Positions 13,691 to 23,790 of a stretch of 39,109 nucleotides of DNA are shown one piece after another. The stretch is from the NCBI GenBank assembly GCA_903871335.1, contig CAIQGE010000016.1:1-39109 (forward strand). Direction: 5' to 3'. Source of the stretch: an uncultured Actinomycetes bacterium (GTDB taxonomy: Bacteria; Actinomycetota; Acidimicrobiia; Acidimicrobiales; RAAP-2). Position numbers and translations under genes: made by a program. The notes beneath the pieces were generated by a model. It saw nothing but the letters and a program-made list of their open reading frames with translations. It searched no databases and had not been told where the DNA came from. How positions within the stretch are numbered: position 1 is the stretch's first letter; the number at the start of each line of letters is the position of its first letter.

Positions 13691-15949
13691 ATGTCGCGCC
13701 TCACCCCATCGCGGTACGTCCCTCGGACCATTCGATCGCTGGCGTTCGCGTCAGCGGCCCTCGCTGTGGTTCTACAGACGGGCACCGTCGCGGGAGCGGT
13801 CGTCGCCCCGTGGACCGTCACTCCCTTGACGTTCACGATGGCCGGACCGTCGATTGGAAATTCACTGCAGTACGTGTCGTGCGCCTCCTCGACGCAATGC
13901 ACCGCCGTTGGGTCCAACGACAATGGCATTCTCGAAGTGGATACGTTGAGTGGTGGTGTGTGGACGATGTCGTCGCCGCTCCCGTCACTCGGCACTGATT
14001 ACTACTGGAACGACATTTCGTGTTCGGATGCGAGTGACTGTGTGGCGGTCGCGAACTACAACGGCAGCGCCGCCACCGGCTACCCCGTCATCCTCCAAGA
14101 GACCTCGGGCACGTGGGCCAAAGTTGCGGTGACCTGGCCCACCGCTGCGGCCAACGGCACCCTGACCGCCGTCTCGTGCCTAAGCGGCACGTGTGAGATC
14201 AGCGGGATGGGCGACTCGTCACTGGCGAAATCTCCCGCGCTCGTCGTGACGCTGTCTGGATCGACCGCGACGGTCACGACCCCGAGCTTGCCGTCGGGTG
14301 TCGTCGACCAAAGTTTCAATTCCGTGTCCTGCGTGTCCACGTCGTGGTGTCTTTTCGGAGGTTCGCAGGACACGGCCAGTGGAGTCCAGCAGGCCATCGC
14401 TACGGTCGACTCCTCTGGGGCTCTCACCACGTCGGTCCTCGCCACTCCCGCGACCTACACCGGCTTCACGCTCGACAACGTGTCGTGCTCCGGCATCTCT
14501 GTCTGTGCCGCGCTCGGGGACGCGACGACGGCGAAGACGGACGCAGTGGTCGGTAGTCGCTGGAGCGGATCATCGTGGACGAACTCGGTGCTGAGCGTGT
14601 CGAAGAGCTTGACGGGTCTGTACCCGGAGTCACTCTCGTGTTTCTCGGCGACGTCATGCGTCGGCCTCGCTTCGACCTCCGCGACGTCTATTGCGGGTGC
14701 CGAAGTCACGCTGTCGGGAACCGCGTGGAGCGCGACCAGTCTGAGCGGTCCCGCGGGTGGCCAGAGCCCAGAGCTACTGGGTGGTGCGTGTCTCGCGGCG
14801 AATAGTTGCGAATTTGTTGGTGACGCTCAAGTGGGTGGCAGCACCGTGCCCGTCATGGACTTTGGCAATGGCTCGACGTGGGTGGCCAGTATCGGCAGCA
14901 GCACGCCGGGCTCGCCGAAGGGCGAGTTCAGCGGGGGAGCCTGCTTTGCGAGCACGTGTGTTGCCTTTGGTACCGCACCGGTCGGCACAGCGCAGCAGCC
15001 GACGGAGAACGGCATCTTGGGGTCCACGACCGGTGGGGGCTGGACTCTTGTTTCGACGTCACCACCCGCCGGGGCCACCCTCGAGCTGCCGATCACGGCG
15101 GCGTGCGCGAGTGCCACCCGTTGCTTCGTCCTCCTCGCTGTGGTTGCGCCATCGAAGATCTACATGGTCGCTGACAGTTTCAATGGGTCGACGTGGACAA
15201 CTCAGACCTTGCCGGCGCCCAGTGGTGCCGCTGGTTCCGAAGATCTGTCCTTGAGCTGCCCCAGTGCCACCTCGTGCTTCACCGTTGGTGGTTGGACGAA
15301 CAAACTGTCGGGCAACAGCGTGACGCCCTACAAGTTGTCGTGGAATGGTTCGTCGTGGTCACAGTCCACTGTCGCCATCCCGGCCGCAGGAGCAAATACG
15401 GCACCGGAGGCACTGAGCTGCCCCACGACCGCATTCTGTGTCGGCGTAGGTCAGAGTTCCAAGAACACGTCGGCCGTGATCTACCAATACAGCGCGGGCA
15501 AGTGGAACATCTTGACGAACACGTTGACGTTCACTGACGCGGGACAGAACGCCTCGGTCGCGTGCGCCAACGCGACGCACTGCCTCTTTGCCAACGTGTC
15601 CGCGAGCAAGAAGCCGGTCATTGGTGTCTACAACGCGGGCAAGATCACGACAACGTCGCTCGCGGCGCCCGCTGGCGCCACGTGGAGCAATCTTTCCTCG
15701 GTGTCGTGCTCGAGTGCCTCGTGCACCGTCATGGGAGTGACGACGAAGGGTGCCATCTACGCCGAAAACGTGTCGACCTCGGGTGTCGTGACTGGTTCAG
15801 TAGCGCTCGCGGTGCCCAGTACGCAGACGTCGATCTTCGTGAGCGCCCTGTCGTGCACGTCGCTGCGATGCACGGCCTTCGGTCACGCCACGGCGGACGG
15901 AACATCGGGAGATCCCGCCTCAGTTCCGCTCGTGGCGACGTCGGCCTAA
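13691..15949 (+). CDS. Exported protein of 14 two-cysteine repeats (probable tandem beta-propellers)
   Basis: 752 residues from the ATG at 13691, preceded by GAAGGG. The N-terminus is an export signal (RTIRSLAFASAALAVVLQTGTVAGA). The rest is built from 14 repeats of roughly 45-60 residues, each with a [V/L/A]-S-C-x(4-5)-C-x-[A/V]-x-G core: CASSTQC, CSDASDC, CLSGTC, CVSTSWC, CSGISVC, CFSATSC, CLAANSC, CFASTC, CASATRC, CPSATSC, CPTTAFC, CANATHC, CSSASC and CTSLRC. Between them come GSSW/GSTW-type turns. All 28 cysteines fall in these pairs, implying one disulfide per repeat in an extracellular protein. Fourteen units fit two seven-bladed propellers. No anchor is present. Role unknown; an extracellular binding or surface protein is likely. 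Confidence 0.8.
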   Translation: MSRLTPSRYVPRTIRSLAFASAALAVVLQTGTVAGAVVAPWTVTPLTFTMAGPSIGNSLQYVSCASSTQCTAVGSNDNGILEVDTLSGGVWTMSSPLPSLGTDYYWNDISCSDASDCVAVANYNGSAATGYPVILQETSGTWAKVAVTWPTAAANGTLTAVSCLSGTCEISGMGDSSLAKSPALVVTLSGSTATVTTPSLPSGVVDQSFNSVSCVSTSWCLFGGSQDTASGVQQAIATVDSSGALTTSVLATPATYTGFTLDNVSCSGISVCAALGDATTAKTDAVVGSRWSGSSWTNSVLSVSKSLTGLYPESLSCFSATSCVGLASTSATSIAGAEVTLSGTAWSATSLSGPAGGQSPELLGGACLAANSCEFVGDAQVGGSTVPVMDFGNGSTWVASIGSSTPGSPKGEFSGGACFASTCVAFGTAPVGTAQQPTENGILGSTTGGGWTLVSTSPPAGATLELPITAACASATRCFVLLAVVAPSKIYMVADSFNGSTWTTQTLPAPSGAAGSEDLSLSCPSATSCFTVGGWTNKLSGNSVTPYKLSWNGSSWSQSTVAIPAAGANTAPEALSCPTTAFCVGVGQSSKNTSAVIYQYSAGKWNILTNTLTFTDAGQNASVACANATHCLFANVSASKKPVIGVYNAGKITTTSLAAPAGATWSNLSSVSCSSASCTVMGVTTKGAIYAENVSTSGVVTGSVALAVPSTQTSIFVSALSCTSLRCTAFGHATADGTSGDPASVPLVATSA

Positions 15950-15956
15950 TCCACCC

Positions 15957-16769
15957 GTGCCCTACGAATGGGTCAGTGACGCCCTCGAAGAGACGTGGGA
16001 CGCGATAATCCGCACTGTGCGCACGATGGACCCGTCGCGCTACTCAGCCCCAACATCCTGCGAGGGTTGGAGTATTCAGGACATCGTGAGTCACCTCATT
16101 GGCTTTGAACTCATGTTGTCCGGACATCCCGTACCGGACATCGAGATCGATACGCCCGCCTACGTGAAGAATTCCATTGGCGAGATCAACGAGAAATTCG
16201 TCGTGGAGCGGCGAACGCTCGCGGGTCGCGACGTCCTCAGCGAATTCGAGGACGTGGCCGCGTCGTCCATTACTCGCCTGCGCGCGTTGCCCGAGGCGGC
16301 GTGGGAGGAAATCACGTGGAGTCCGGAGGGCGACGTGCCGTACGTGCGCTTCATGGAAACGCGCGTTCTCGATAGTTGGATCCACCTGCAAGATATTCGT
16401 GACGCCCTCGCCGAGCCCCAGGACGATCACGGGGCGGGCGAAGAAATCGTGGTGAACCGCTTCGAAGCCGCGATGCCCTACGTCGTTGGGCGTCGCGCGA
16501 AGGCGCCGGAAGGCTCGACGGTGCGGCTGCAGTTAGTCGGCCGTCTCGCGCGAGTGATCTCCATCCGCGTTGACGACGGTCGCGCCCGGGCGGTGGATGC
16601 CATTGCCGAGGTGCCGACGGTCGAAATCACCACTCCCGTTGCGCTTTTCTGGCGTCGGGCGGCCGGTCGCATTACGGCGGAGGCCTTCTTGCACGCCTCC
16701 GCCACGGACGCGGCGGGAAGCCGCGAACTCATTCGGGCCATCGCCGACGGCATGGTCGTGATGATCTGA
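15957..16769 (+). CDS. DinB-like, mycothiol-dependent maleylpyruvate isomerase family protein
   Basis: 270 residues. The N-terminal four-helix metal-binding domain of the TIGR03083/MDMPI type is visible as CEGWSIQDIVSHLIGFE (candidate metal ligand His46) and RFMETRVLDSWIHLQDI (candidate ligands Glu134 and His143). The C-terminal portion (from about 165) resembles the SCP2-like domain often fused to it. Members use a divalent metal and, in actinobacteria, often mycothiol for thiol-transfer or isomerisation reactions; the substrate here is unknown. The GTG start is 7 nt after the preceding stop. The gene sits just upstream of tig, which has its own -10 box, so it may be transcribed separately from tig. 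Confidence 0.8.
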   Translation: MPYEWVSDALEETWDAIIRTVRTMDPSRYSAPTSCEGWSIQDIVSHLIGFELMLSGHPVPDIEIDTPAYVKNSIGEINEKFVVERRTLAGRDVLSEFEDVAASSITRLRALPEAAWEEITWSPEGDVPYVRFMETRVLDSWIHLQDIRDALAEPQDDHGAGEEIVVNRFEAAMPYVVGRRAKAPEGSTVRLQLVGRLARVISIRVDDGRARAVDAIAEVPTVEITTPVALFWRRAAGRITAEAFLHASATDAAGSRELIRAIADGMVVMI

Positions 16770-16793
16770 ATCAGCGTGGGCTGCGTCGGCCGG

Positions 16794-16799
16794 TAGGCT
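16794..16799 (+). promoter_or_regulatory. -10 box of tig
   Basis: TAGGCT lies ten bases before the tig ATG. No Shine-Dalgarno sequence intervenes (GGCTCTCCTT), so the mRNA is probably leaderless or has a leader of a few bases. Confidence 0.5.
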
Positions 16800-16809
16800 G
16801 GCTCTCCTT

Positions 16810-18165
16810 ATGCGTGCCACCGTCAAACCTTCCGAAAACAACTACGTCACCTTGACCGTCGAGGTCGATGAGAGCGAGCTGTCCGCCGCGATCGACAAGA
16901 CCGCCGCCACCATGGCCTCCCAGATCAATATCAAGGGATTCCGCAAGGGTAAGGCGCCGCGCAAGTTGATCGAAACCCACATCGGCGGCCCCGCTGTTCT
17001 GCGTTCGGAAGCCATTCGCGAATCCATGCCGGACTTTTACGCGCTCGCCATTTCGGACACGCTGGTGGACCCGATCAGTCAGCCGACCCTCAGCATCATT
17101 TCGGGTGAGGACGCCGGCGTCGTGGTGTTCGAAGCGGAAGTCGAAGTTCGCCCCGAGGTCGAGATCAACGGCCACGGTGATCTGCGGGTCACCATTCCCT
17201 CGCCCATCGTGAGCGACGACGAAGTCGACAAGCAGATCCAGCGCATTTTGGAAACCGACGCGGAGCTCAACGACGTCGATCGCCCCATCGTGACCGGTGA
17301 CGTCGTGGTCATTGACGTCAACACCGAAGTGATCGCCGGCCAGGAGGGCAAGCCCCTCAACGTCGAGGACTTCTCGTACACGGTGGGTGCGGGCAATCTC
17401 GCCGACGGTGTGGATGAGACCATTCTTGGTCTGAAGGCGGGAGAGACGCTGGATGCCATGGGTCGCATGCCCGACGGGACATTCCAGACGTTCCACATCG
17501 CCATCAAGCAGGTCAAAGAGCGCATCCTTCCCGATCTCACCGACGAGTGGGCCGAGGAGAACACGGAGTACGAGACGGCCGACGCGTTACGCGACGGCAT
17601 CGTGAACCAGTTGCGTCGCATGAAGCTCGTCGAGGCGCAGATTGCCCGTCGTGACAACGTGCTGCTGGCGCTGAGCGAATTGGTGGACGCCGAAGTGGCT
17701 CCGTTCCAGTTGGTCGACCAGGAGGTGCAGTCACGTCTCCAGGACCTCGTCCAGCGCCTCGAGCAGCAGGGCATTGGCGTCGAGTACTTCTTGGAAATGA
17801 CGGGTCAGACCCCGGACCAGTTGCTCGAACAGCTTCGCGAGGATGCCCTGCGCGCCGTTCGCGTGGACCTGGCCCTGCGCGCCGTCGCCGCCGCCGAGGA
17901 CCTCGCGCCCAGCGAGGACGAAATCGCCGAAGAACTCGAGGCCACGGCCACGGCGCTCAAGATCACGACGGAAGTTCTGAAGGAGAACCTGGATCACAAC
18001 GGACGCACGCCGGCGTTCACCGCCGAAGTGGCCAAGATGAAGGCCTCGAAGTGGTTGCTCGAACACGTGACCTACGTCGACGACGCGGGTTCCGTGATCG
18101 ACTCGGCTCTGCTCGAGACCGATCAGTCGGATGACGACAGCGCGTATGGTGAAGACGATGAGTGA
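16810..18165 (+). CDS. tig: Trigger factor, ribosome-bound chaperone and peptidyl-prolyl isomerase
   Basis: 451 residues, normal for the family. Trigger factor binds the ribosome near the exit tunnel (through protein L23) and shields nascent chains. The ribosome-binding signature is seen as [13 protein letters not shown] around residue 40-52. The PPIase/FKBP-like domain covers about 150-245 ([35 protein letters not shown] is its FKBP core). The C-terminal helical arms carry the typical [18 protein letters not shown] and [14 protein letters not shown] motifs. The acidic tail ends in EDDE and overlaps the start of clpP by 8 nt. The arrangement tig-clpP-clpX couples folding of new proteins to degradation. 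Confidence 0.97.
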   Translation: MRATVKPSENNYVTLTVEVDESELSAAIDKTAATMASQINIKGFRKGKAPRKLIETHIGGPAVLRSEAIRESMPDFYALAISDTLVDPISQPTLSIISGEDAGVVVFEAEVEVRPEVEINGHGDLRVTIPSPIVSDDEVDKQIQRILETDAELNDVDRPIVTGDVVVIDVNTEVIAGQEGKPLNVEDFSYTVGAGNLADGVDETILGLKAGETLDAMGRMPDGTFQTFHIAIKQVKERILPDLTDEWAEENTEYETADALRDGIVNQLRRMKLVEAQIARRDNVLLALSELVDAEVAPFQLVDQEVQSRLQDLVQRLEQQGIGVEYFLEMTGQTPDQLLEQLREDALRAVRVDLALRAVAAAEDLAPSEDEIAEELEATATALKITTEVLKENLDHNGRTPAFTAEVAKMKASKWLLEHVTYVDDAGSVIDSALLETDQSDDDSAYGEDDE

Positions 18166-18763
18166 GCACCGCGTCCAGAACTACCTCGTACCCACCGTTG
18201 TCGAATCCTCGAACCGGGGAGAACGGGCCTACGACCTCTACAGCCGACTCCTAAAAGAGCGCATTGTCTTCCTCGGTACGCCGATCGACGACGCGGTGGC
18301 GAACCTGATCTGCGCGCAGATGTTGTTCCTGGAGTCCGAGGACCCGGACAAGGACATCCACCTGTACATCAACTCGCCCGGTGGCGACATCACGGGTCTA
18401 CTCGCGATCTACGACACCATGAAGTACATCAAGCCGGACGTGTCGACGTTCTGCTTCGGTCAGGCCGCGTCAGCCGCCGCCGTCCTCTTGGGCGCCGGCA
18501 CCAAGGGCAAGCGGTACGCCCTGCCGCACGCGCGCGTGCTGATGCACCAGCCGTGGGGTGGCGTGGGTGGTCAGGCCTCCGACATCGAGATCCAGGCGCG
18601 TGAGATTCTTCGCATGCGTGACCTGCTCAACGAAATGATGAGCCACGACACGGGTCAGAGCATCGAGCGCATCGCCAAGGACACCGACCGTGACTTTGTG
18701 ATCACTGCATCCGAGGCCGTTGACTACGGGCTCATCGACGAAGTCATCTCGGCGCGTCAGTAA
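18158..18763 (+). CDS. clpP: ATP-dependent Clp protease proteolytic subunit
   Basis: 201 residues from the ATG at 18158, which overlaps the tig stop; an upstream ATG at 18131 would add nine residues inside tig and is less likely. The serine-protease triad is complete: Ser105 in [10 protein letters not shown], His130 in VLMHQPWGG, and an Asp in the KDTDRD motif near residue 175. The subunit assembles into a double heptamer that degrades unfolded proteins delivered by ClpX or ClpC. Actinobacteria often carry two clpP genes in tandem (clpP1-clpP2); only one is present here before clpX, so a second copy, if needed, lies elsewhere. Confidence 0.97.
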   Translation: MSEHRVQNYLVPTVVESSNRGERAYDLYSRLLKERIVFLGTPIDDAVANLICAQMLFLESEDPDKDIHLYINSPGGDITGLLAIYDTMKYIKPDVSTFCFGQAASAAAVLLGAGTKGKRYALPHARVLMHQPWGGVGGQASDIEIQAREILRMRDLLNEMMSHDTGQSIERIAKDTDRDFVITASEAVDYGLIDEVISARQ

Positions 18764-18830
18764 AGACCACTTTTTACGACCCCACCCTCCTAGGATGCTT
18801 CGGGCGGGTCAGTGTCGGAGGTAGGTGAGC

Positions 18831-20087
18831 GTGGCGAAATTTGGTGAAGGCGGCGATCTCGTCAAGTGCAGTTTCTGCGCAAAGAGCCAGAAGCAGGTAC
18901 GCAAACTGATCGCGGGACCCAGTGTCTATATCTGCGACGAGTGCATCAACCTCTGCAACGAGATCATTGCCGACGAGTTGGGCGATCGTCCCGAAACGTC
19001 ATTCGAAGAACTGCCGAAGCCTCGTGAAATCTCGGCCTTCCTCGATCAGTTCGTCATTGGCCAGTCGTCCGCAAAAAAGATTCTCTCGGTCGCGGTGTAC
19101 AACCACTACAAGCGCGTGCAGGCGGGACCCCGACGTGACGACGACGTGGAGATCGCGAAGTCCAATGTGCTCATGCTGGGTCCGACGGGGTGCGGCAAGA
19201 CCTTCCTCGCCCAAACCCTCGCGCGCATGTTGAACGTGCCCTTCGCGATCGCCGACGCGACCGCGTTGACCGAGGCGGGGTACGTCGGTGAGGACGTGGA
19301 GAACATCCTCCTCAAGTTGCTGACGGCCGCTGATTTTGACGTCAAGCGCGCCGAGTACGGCATCATCTACATCGACGAGATCGACAAGATTGCGCGCAAG
19401 AGCGAGAACCCTTCGATCACCCGTGACGTCTCGGGTGAGGGTGTGCAGCAAGCGCTCCTGAAGATTTTGGAAGGCACGACGGCGAGCGTGCCCCCCCAGG
19501 GTGGTCGCAAGCACCCGCACCAGGAGTTCATCACCATTGACACCACGAACATCCTGTTCATCTGCGGTGGTGCCTTCGCGGGACTCGAGTCGATTATCGA
19601 CCGACGCCTCGGCAAGAAGGGTATGGGTTTCGGCTCGAGCGTGGGTGCTCGCCATACCGCCGACGCCGCGTTGTTCCAGCACGTCTTGCCCGAGGACTTG
19701 ATCAAGTTCGGTCTCATTCCCGAGTTCATTGGACGACTCCCGGTGGTCGGTGCGGTGCAACAGCTGGACCGCGAGATGCTCATCTCCGTTCTCACGGAAC
19801 CGAAGAACTCCTTCGTGCGCCAGTTCCAGTCCATCCTCGCTATGGACGACGTGGAGTTGGAGATTGAGCCGGACGCGCTCGTGGCCATTGCGGAACTAGC
19901 CATGGAGCGAGGCACCGGCGCACGTGGCTTGCGCTCGATTCTCGAAGACGTGTTGTTGGACGTGATGTTCGACGTGCCCGGTCGTTCCGACGTGGCGCGT
20001 TGCGTCATCACCGCCGACGCCGTGCGCAAGAACGCTGAGCCGGAGTACGAACTCCGCAAGCCGGCGCGCCCGCGACGAGCAAGCTGA
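18831..20087 (+). CDS. clpX: ATP-dependent Clp protease ATP-binding subunit ClpX
   Basis: 418 residues from the GTG at 18831, nine bases after GGAGG; a GTG at 18825 is too close to that site. The N-terminal C4 zinc domain is seen as CSFC (13-16) and CDEC (35-38). The AAA+ core has Walker A GPTGCGKT (117-124), pore loop GYVGE, Walker [10 protein letters not shown], and the RKHPHQEF and EFIGRLPV blocks with arginine-finger/sensor regions towards the C-terminus. ClpX unfolds tagged or damaged proteins and feeds them into ClpP, encoded immediately upstream. A TAGGAT box at 18791-18796 in the 67-bp gap suggests a separate promoter. Confidence 0.97.
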   Translation: MAKFGEGGDLVKCSFCAKSQKQVRKLIAGPSVYICDECINLCNEIIADELGDRPETSFEELPKPREISAFLDQFVIGQSSAKKILSVAVYNHYKRVQAGPRRDDDVEIAKSNVLMLGPTGCGKTFLAQTLARMLNVPFAIADATALTEAGYVGEDVENILLKLLTAADFDVKRAEYGIIYIDEIDKIARKSENPSITRDVSGEGVQQALLKILEGTTASVPPQGGRKHPHQEFITIDTTNILFICGGAFAGLESIIDRRLGKKGMGFGSSVGARHTADAALFQHVLPEDLIKFGLIPEFIGRLPVVGAVQQLDREMLISVLTEPKNSFVRQFQSILAMDDVELEIEPDALVAIAELAMERGTGARGLRSILEDVLLDVMFDVPGRSDVARCVITADAVRKNAEPEYELRKPARPRRAS

Positions 20088-20090
20088 CCG

Positions 20091-21413
20091 GTGGCATTTT
20101 CGCAACTCGAGGACGCCCTCACTTGGCTCGAATCGCACGTTGACTTTGAGCGGGTCGCGCCCAATCGGGCGAGTGTGCCGACCCTGGACCCGATCATCGA
20201 TACCCTGGCCGCCCTCGGCGAACCACAACGTGACTATCCCAGTATCCACATCACCGGCACGAATGGCAAGGGTACGACGAGCACGTTGACGAGCGCCCTA
20301 CTCGGAGCCACGGGTCTACGCGTGGGCACCTTCACGAGTCCGGATCTGCACGCCGTGAACGAACGCATTGCCGTCGCGGGTACCCCGATTGACGACGAGG
20401 ATCTCACGCTCCTCTTGTCCCGCCTCGCGGACGTCGAAAGTGCCATCGGCATCACGCTGACGCGCTTTGAGATCCTGACGGTCGCCGCGTTCTTGCATTT
20501 CTCTGACGAGGGCGTTGACGTCGCTGTCGTCGAGGTCGGACTGGGTGGTACCTGGGATTCGACCAACGTGATCGACGGCTCGGTCAGCGTTCTTACCAAC
20601 GTGGACCTCGACCACACCGCCGTGCTGGGCCCGACCGTCGGACACATTGCTCGCGACAAGGTCGGGATTTTCCGCGCCGGGGGCGCCGCCGTGGTGGGGA
20701 CCACGAACGACGACGTTGTGACCATTGCGCGCGAGAAGGCAACGGAACTCGGTGCCGAACTTCATCTGGCCGGTGATCACTTCGAACTGCTCGAGAACGA
20801 AGTGGCCGTTGGTGGACGACTCATCAGCGTGCGCACGCCCTTTGCCACTTACGAGGACGTCCTGCTCTCGCTGCACGGACGCCACCAGGGTGACAACGCG
20901 GCGACCGCGTTGTGCGCGACGGAACTCTTCTTGGACCGCGCCCTCGGCGACGAAGTGGTGCGTCACACCCTCGCTCACGCCGCGATGCCCGGACGACTCG
21001 AGCTACTCGCGCGACGCCCCATGATCCTCGTCGACGGCGCGCACAATCCCGCGGGCGTGCGCGCTCTCGCCGCGGCGCTCGACGGCGCCTTTCACGTTGA
21101 GGGAGCTCGGCGAGTGGTGCTCGGCATGCTGAACGGTCGCGAGGTCGACGACATGGTCGCACCGCTGATCGCGTCGGGCTTCAGCGAGTTCTACTGCACC
21201 GCACCGGATTCGCCACGAGCCATGGACGCCGACATCGTCGCCGACGCGGTGCGCCGCGCCGGAGGCGTCGCCAGCGTGCACCCGAGCGTGGCCCTCGCCC
21301 TCGCGCACGCGCGCGAGCATTCGGGCGACGACGATCTCATCGTGGCCGCGGGAAGCTTGTACCTCGTCGCGGACGTCCGAGCGCTGGTCCTGAGGCTCGA
21401 CCGTCGTCACTAG
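20091..21413 (+). CDS. folC: Bifunctional folylpolyglutamate synthase / dihydrofolate synthase
   Basis: 440 residues of the Mur-ligase superfamily. It adds glutamate to dihydropteroate and folates using ATP. The P-loop is ITGTNGKGTTS (54-64). The metal/ATP region is seen as FEILTVAAFLHF and VGLGGTWDSTNVID, and VDLDHTAVLG matches the conserved folate-ligase block; the C-terminal ligase domain has LVDGAHNPAG. The GTG start at 20091 follows the clpX stop by three bases with no strong ribosome-binding site, so translation probably depends on coupling. In many actinobacteria valS lies between clpX and folC; here it is absent. Confidence 0.95.
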   Translation: MAFSQLEDALTWLESHVDFERVAPNRASVPTLDPIIDTLAALGEPQRDYPSIHITGTNGKGTTSTLTSALLGATGLRVGTFTSPDLHAVNERIAVAGTPIDDEDLTLLLSRLADVESAIGITLTRFEILTVAAFLHFSDEGVDVAVVEVGLGGTWDSTNVIDGSVSVLTNVDLDHTAVLGPTVGHIARDKVGIFRAGGAAVVGTTNDDVVTIAREKATELGAELHLAGDHFELLENEVAVGGRLISVRTPFATYEDVLLSLHGRHQGDNAATALCATELFLDRALGDEVVRHTLAHAAMPGRLELLARRPMILVDGAHNPAGVRALAAALDGAFHVEGARRVVLGMLNGREVDDMVAPLIASGFSEFYCTAPDSPRAMDADIVADAVRRAGGVASVHPSVALALAHAREHSGDDDLIVAAGSLYLVADVRALVLRLDRRH

Positions 21414-21423
21414 GGCGACCTGT

Positions 21424-21429
21424 TAGATT
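21424..21429 (+). promoter_or_regulatory. -10 box of ndk
   Basis: TAGATT lies eight bases before the GTG of ndk. The intervening GCTTCGCC carries no Shine-Dalgarno sequence, so the message is likely leaderless. Confidence 0.5.
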
Positions 21430-21437
21430 GCTTCGCC

Positions 21438-21848
21438 GTGGACCGTACCTTTGTCATTGTGAAGCCCGACGGCGTTGAGCGCCGACTCACCGGCGAAATC
21501 CTCGCCCGACTCGAGCGCAAGGGCCTGTCCCTCGTCGCCGCGGAGTTGCGCACCATCGACCGCGCGACGGCCGAGAAGCACTACGGCGAGCACGCCGATA
21601 AGCCGTTCTTCGGCGACCTCGTCTCCTTCATCACCCGCTCACCGGCGATGCTCTGCATCGTGGAGGGTCCGAGTGACACCTGGAAGGTCGTGCGCACCCT
21701 CATGGGAGCAACGAATCCCAAGGAATCAGCGCCCGGAACCATTCGCGGTGACTTCGCCATCGAGATGACCGAAAATCTGATCCACGGCTCCGACTCGGCC
21801 GAATCGGCCGAGCGTGAGATCGGGATTTTCTTCCCCCACTTGGCGTAA
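21438..21848 (+). CDS. ndk: Nucleoside-diphosphate kinase
   Basis: 136 residues, the standard length. It transfers the terminal phosphate from ATP to NDPs through a phosphohistidine. Seen in the sequence: [13 protein letters not shown] at the N-terminus, the KHYGEH block, and active-site His116 in ENLIHGSDS, with the Ser residues that follow. The start is a GTG 25 nt after folC, preceded by its own -10 box. It maintains nucleotide pools. Confidence 0.97.
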   Translation: MDRTFVIVKPDGVERRLTGEILARLERKGLSLVAAELRTIDRATAEKHYGEHADKPFFGDLVSFITRSPAMLCIVEGPSDTWKVVRTLMGATNPKESAPGTIRGDFAIEMTENLIHGSDSAESAEREIGIFFPHLA

Positions 21849-21937
21849 CGTAAGGATTCTTGTTGGCCGGGGCGATCTTCCCCTAGCCTTAGGGGTACGT
21901 CATGACGCCACTCGGCGTCTTGGACTTGAGGATTCCT

Positions 21938-22969
21938 ATGGTGGAAAATCGATTTTCCCTGCTCGGCCGTGACATGGCCGTCGATCTCGGCACGGCGAAC
22001 ACACTCGTGTACGTGCGGGGCCGCGGCATCATTTTGAACGAACCGTCGGTGGTCGCCGTCGACGTGAAAGATGGCAAGCCCTTGGCCGTGGGTGCCGAGG
22101 CCAAGCGAATGATCGGCCGCACACCGAGCAACATCCAGGCCATTCGTCCGCTGAAGGACGGCGTCATCGCGGACTTCGAGATCTGCGAAAAGATGCTGCG
22201 CTACTTCATTCACCGCGTCCACCAGCGTCGTTTCGCGAAGCCGCGCATGGTTATCTGCGTGCCCTCGGGTATCACCGGTGTCGAGCAGCGAGCGGTAATG
22301 GAAGCCGCCGAGTTCGCCGGCGCTCGCAAGGCCTACATCATTGAAGAACCCATGGCCGCGGCGATCGGCGCGGGACTTCCGATCAATGAACCGACCGGCA
22401 ACATGGTCGTGGACATTGGTGGCGGCACTACGGAGGTGGCGGTCATCTCTCTCGGTGGCATCGTCACCAGTCAATCCATTCGCGTCGGTGGTGACGAACT
22501 CGACGAGGCCATCGTGGCGTTCGTGAAGAAGGAATTCCAGCTGGCCCTCGGTGAGCGCACGGCGGAGGAACTCAAGATTCAACTCGGTTCGGCCTACCCA
22601 CTCGAGCAGGAGTTGCGCGCGGAGATTCGTGGTCGCGACCTCGTGACCGGACTGCCCAAGACGGTTGTGATTTCGACCGAACAGATTCGTGAGGCGATCG
22701 AAGAGCCCGTGCAGGCCATTGTCGACGCGGTCAAGGTGACCTTGGACCGCACGCCGCCGGAACTCTCCGCCGACATCATGGAGCAGGGCATCGTGCTCAC
22801 GGGCGGTGGCGCACTCCTGGCCGGACTCGCGGCCCGTCTGGAATTTGAGACGAATATGCCCATTGTGGTGGCTCGTGACCCGCTGAATTGTGTGGCGATC
22901 GGCTCTGGTCAGTGCCTCGACGAGCTCGAGGTCTGGCAGCGCGTGCTCAAGACGTCGCCCTCGCGCTAA
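21938..22969 (+). CDS. mreB: Rod-shape-determining actin homologue MreB
   Basis: 343 residues from the ATG at 21938, which has GAGG six bases upstream; a more upstream ATG at 21902 has no such site and would add residues foreign to the family. The actin fold is clear: phosphate-1 motif [19 protein letters not shown], the [15 protein letters not shown] block, phosphate-2 [19 protein letters not shown] and the adenosine motif [14 protein letters not shown]. MreB forms membrane-bound filaments that position lateral wall synthesis. It heads the mreB-mreC-mreD-mrdA cluster. A TAGCCT box at 21884-21889 is a candidate promoter, giving a leader of about 40 nt. Confidence 0.97.
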   Translation: MVENRFSLLGRDMAVDLGTANTLVYVRGRGIILNEPSVVAVDVKDGKPLAVGAEAKRMIGRTPSNIQAIRPLKDGVIADFEICEKMLRYFIHRVHQRRFAKPRMVICVPSGITGVEQRAVMEAAEFAGARKAYIIEEPMAAAIGAGLPINEPTGNMVVDIGGGTTEVAVISLGGIVTSQSIRVGGDELDEAIVAFVKKEFQLALGERTAEELKIQLGSAYPLEQELRAEIRGRDLVTGLPKTVVISTEQIREAIEEPVQAIVDAVKVTLDRTPPELSADIMEQGIVLTGGGALLAGLAARLEFETNMPIVVARDPLNCVAIGSGQCLDELEVWQRVLKTSPSR

Positions 22970-22971
22970 CC

Positions 22972-23790
22972 GTGGCGAGCGCCCGCACCCGACGCGGGGT
23001 CCTGTCGGGGACCGTGGCGGTCATTCTCGTTCTCGTCATCATCATCGCCTCCGGCGGCGTCCTGAGCGGTATCAAGGCGGCCGGGCGCGCGGTCGTGGCA
23101 CCGTTCGCGTGGGTGCTCACCGAAGTGACGCGGCCGATCGGGAACGCCTTTGCCGGGGCGTTCAATTATTCCGACGTGGTCGCCCAGAACCGACAGCTAC
23201 GCGCGGAACTGGGTCGGGCGGAGATGCAGGGCAACGAATCCTCCGCCATGCTGCAACAGCTCCAAGAGGTCACGACTCTGCAGAATCTTCCCTTCGTCGG
23301 ATCCATCCGCGTCGTGACGGCGCAGGTCACGACGAATTCACCAACCAACTTCTCCGCGTCGTTCACCATCGCGCGCGGATCCGATGACGGACTGCTCACC
23401 GGCATGCCCGTCGTCGGAAACGGGGGACTCATTGGTCGGGTCGTCGCCGTCAGCGCTCACAGCGCCACCGTGCTCATGATCACCGACGCCACCGCGATCA
23501 CGGGAGCCACCTTCGGCAACGGTCACACTGACGTTCTCATCAACGGACGGGGAGTGGATGAGAACGTGGTTGCTACCGCCGTGCCCCTGTCGTCGCCCAT
23601 CACCCCGGGCACCGTCTTTACGACGAGTGGCCTGAGCGGTGGTCTGTATCCGCCGGGCATACCCGTCGCCACGGTACACACCGTTCTGCTCACGCCGGGA
23701 GCGTCGACTTACGACTTCTCGCTCACGCCCACGGCGGACCTGCATCATCTCGGCTACGTCGACGTCATGCTCTGGGAGCCTGGCACGTGA
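22972..23790 (+). CDS. mreC: Rod-shape-determining protein MreC
   Basis: 272 residues from the GTG at 22972, two bases after the mreB stop. An N-terminal membrane anchor (VLSGTVAVILVLVIIIASGGVLSG) is followed by a coiled-coil stretch (AQNRQLRAELGRAEMQGN, with hydrophobic heptads to about residue 100) and a periplasm/exterior-facing beta-barrel domain (VVGNGGLIGRVVAVSAHSATVLMI; PVATVHTVLLTPGASTYDFSLTP). MreC links the MreB filament to penicillin-binding protein 2 outside the membrane. The stop overlaps the mreD start (GTGA). Confidence 0.93.
   Translation: MASARTRRGVLSGTVAVILVLVIIIASGGVLSGIKAAGRAVVAPFAWVLTEVTRPIGNAFAGAFNYSDVVAQNRQLRAELGRAEMQGNESSAMLQQLQEVTTLQNLPFVGSIRVVTAQVTTNSPTNFSASFTIARGSDDGLLTGMPVVGNGGLIGRVVAVSAHSATVLMITDATAITGATFGNGHTDVLINGRGVDENVVATAVPLSSPITPGTVFTTSGLSGGLYPPGIPVATVHTVLLTPGASTYDFSLTPTADLHHLGYVDVMLWEPGT

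Noticed and set aside
16771-20249. Several long minus-strand frames opposite tig, clpP and clpX
   Set aside because: Antisense shadows of recognised genes, without family motifs or ribosome-binding sites.
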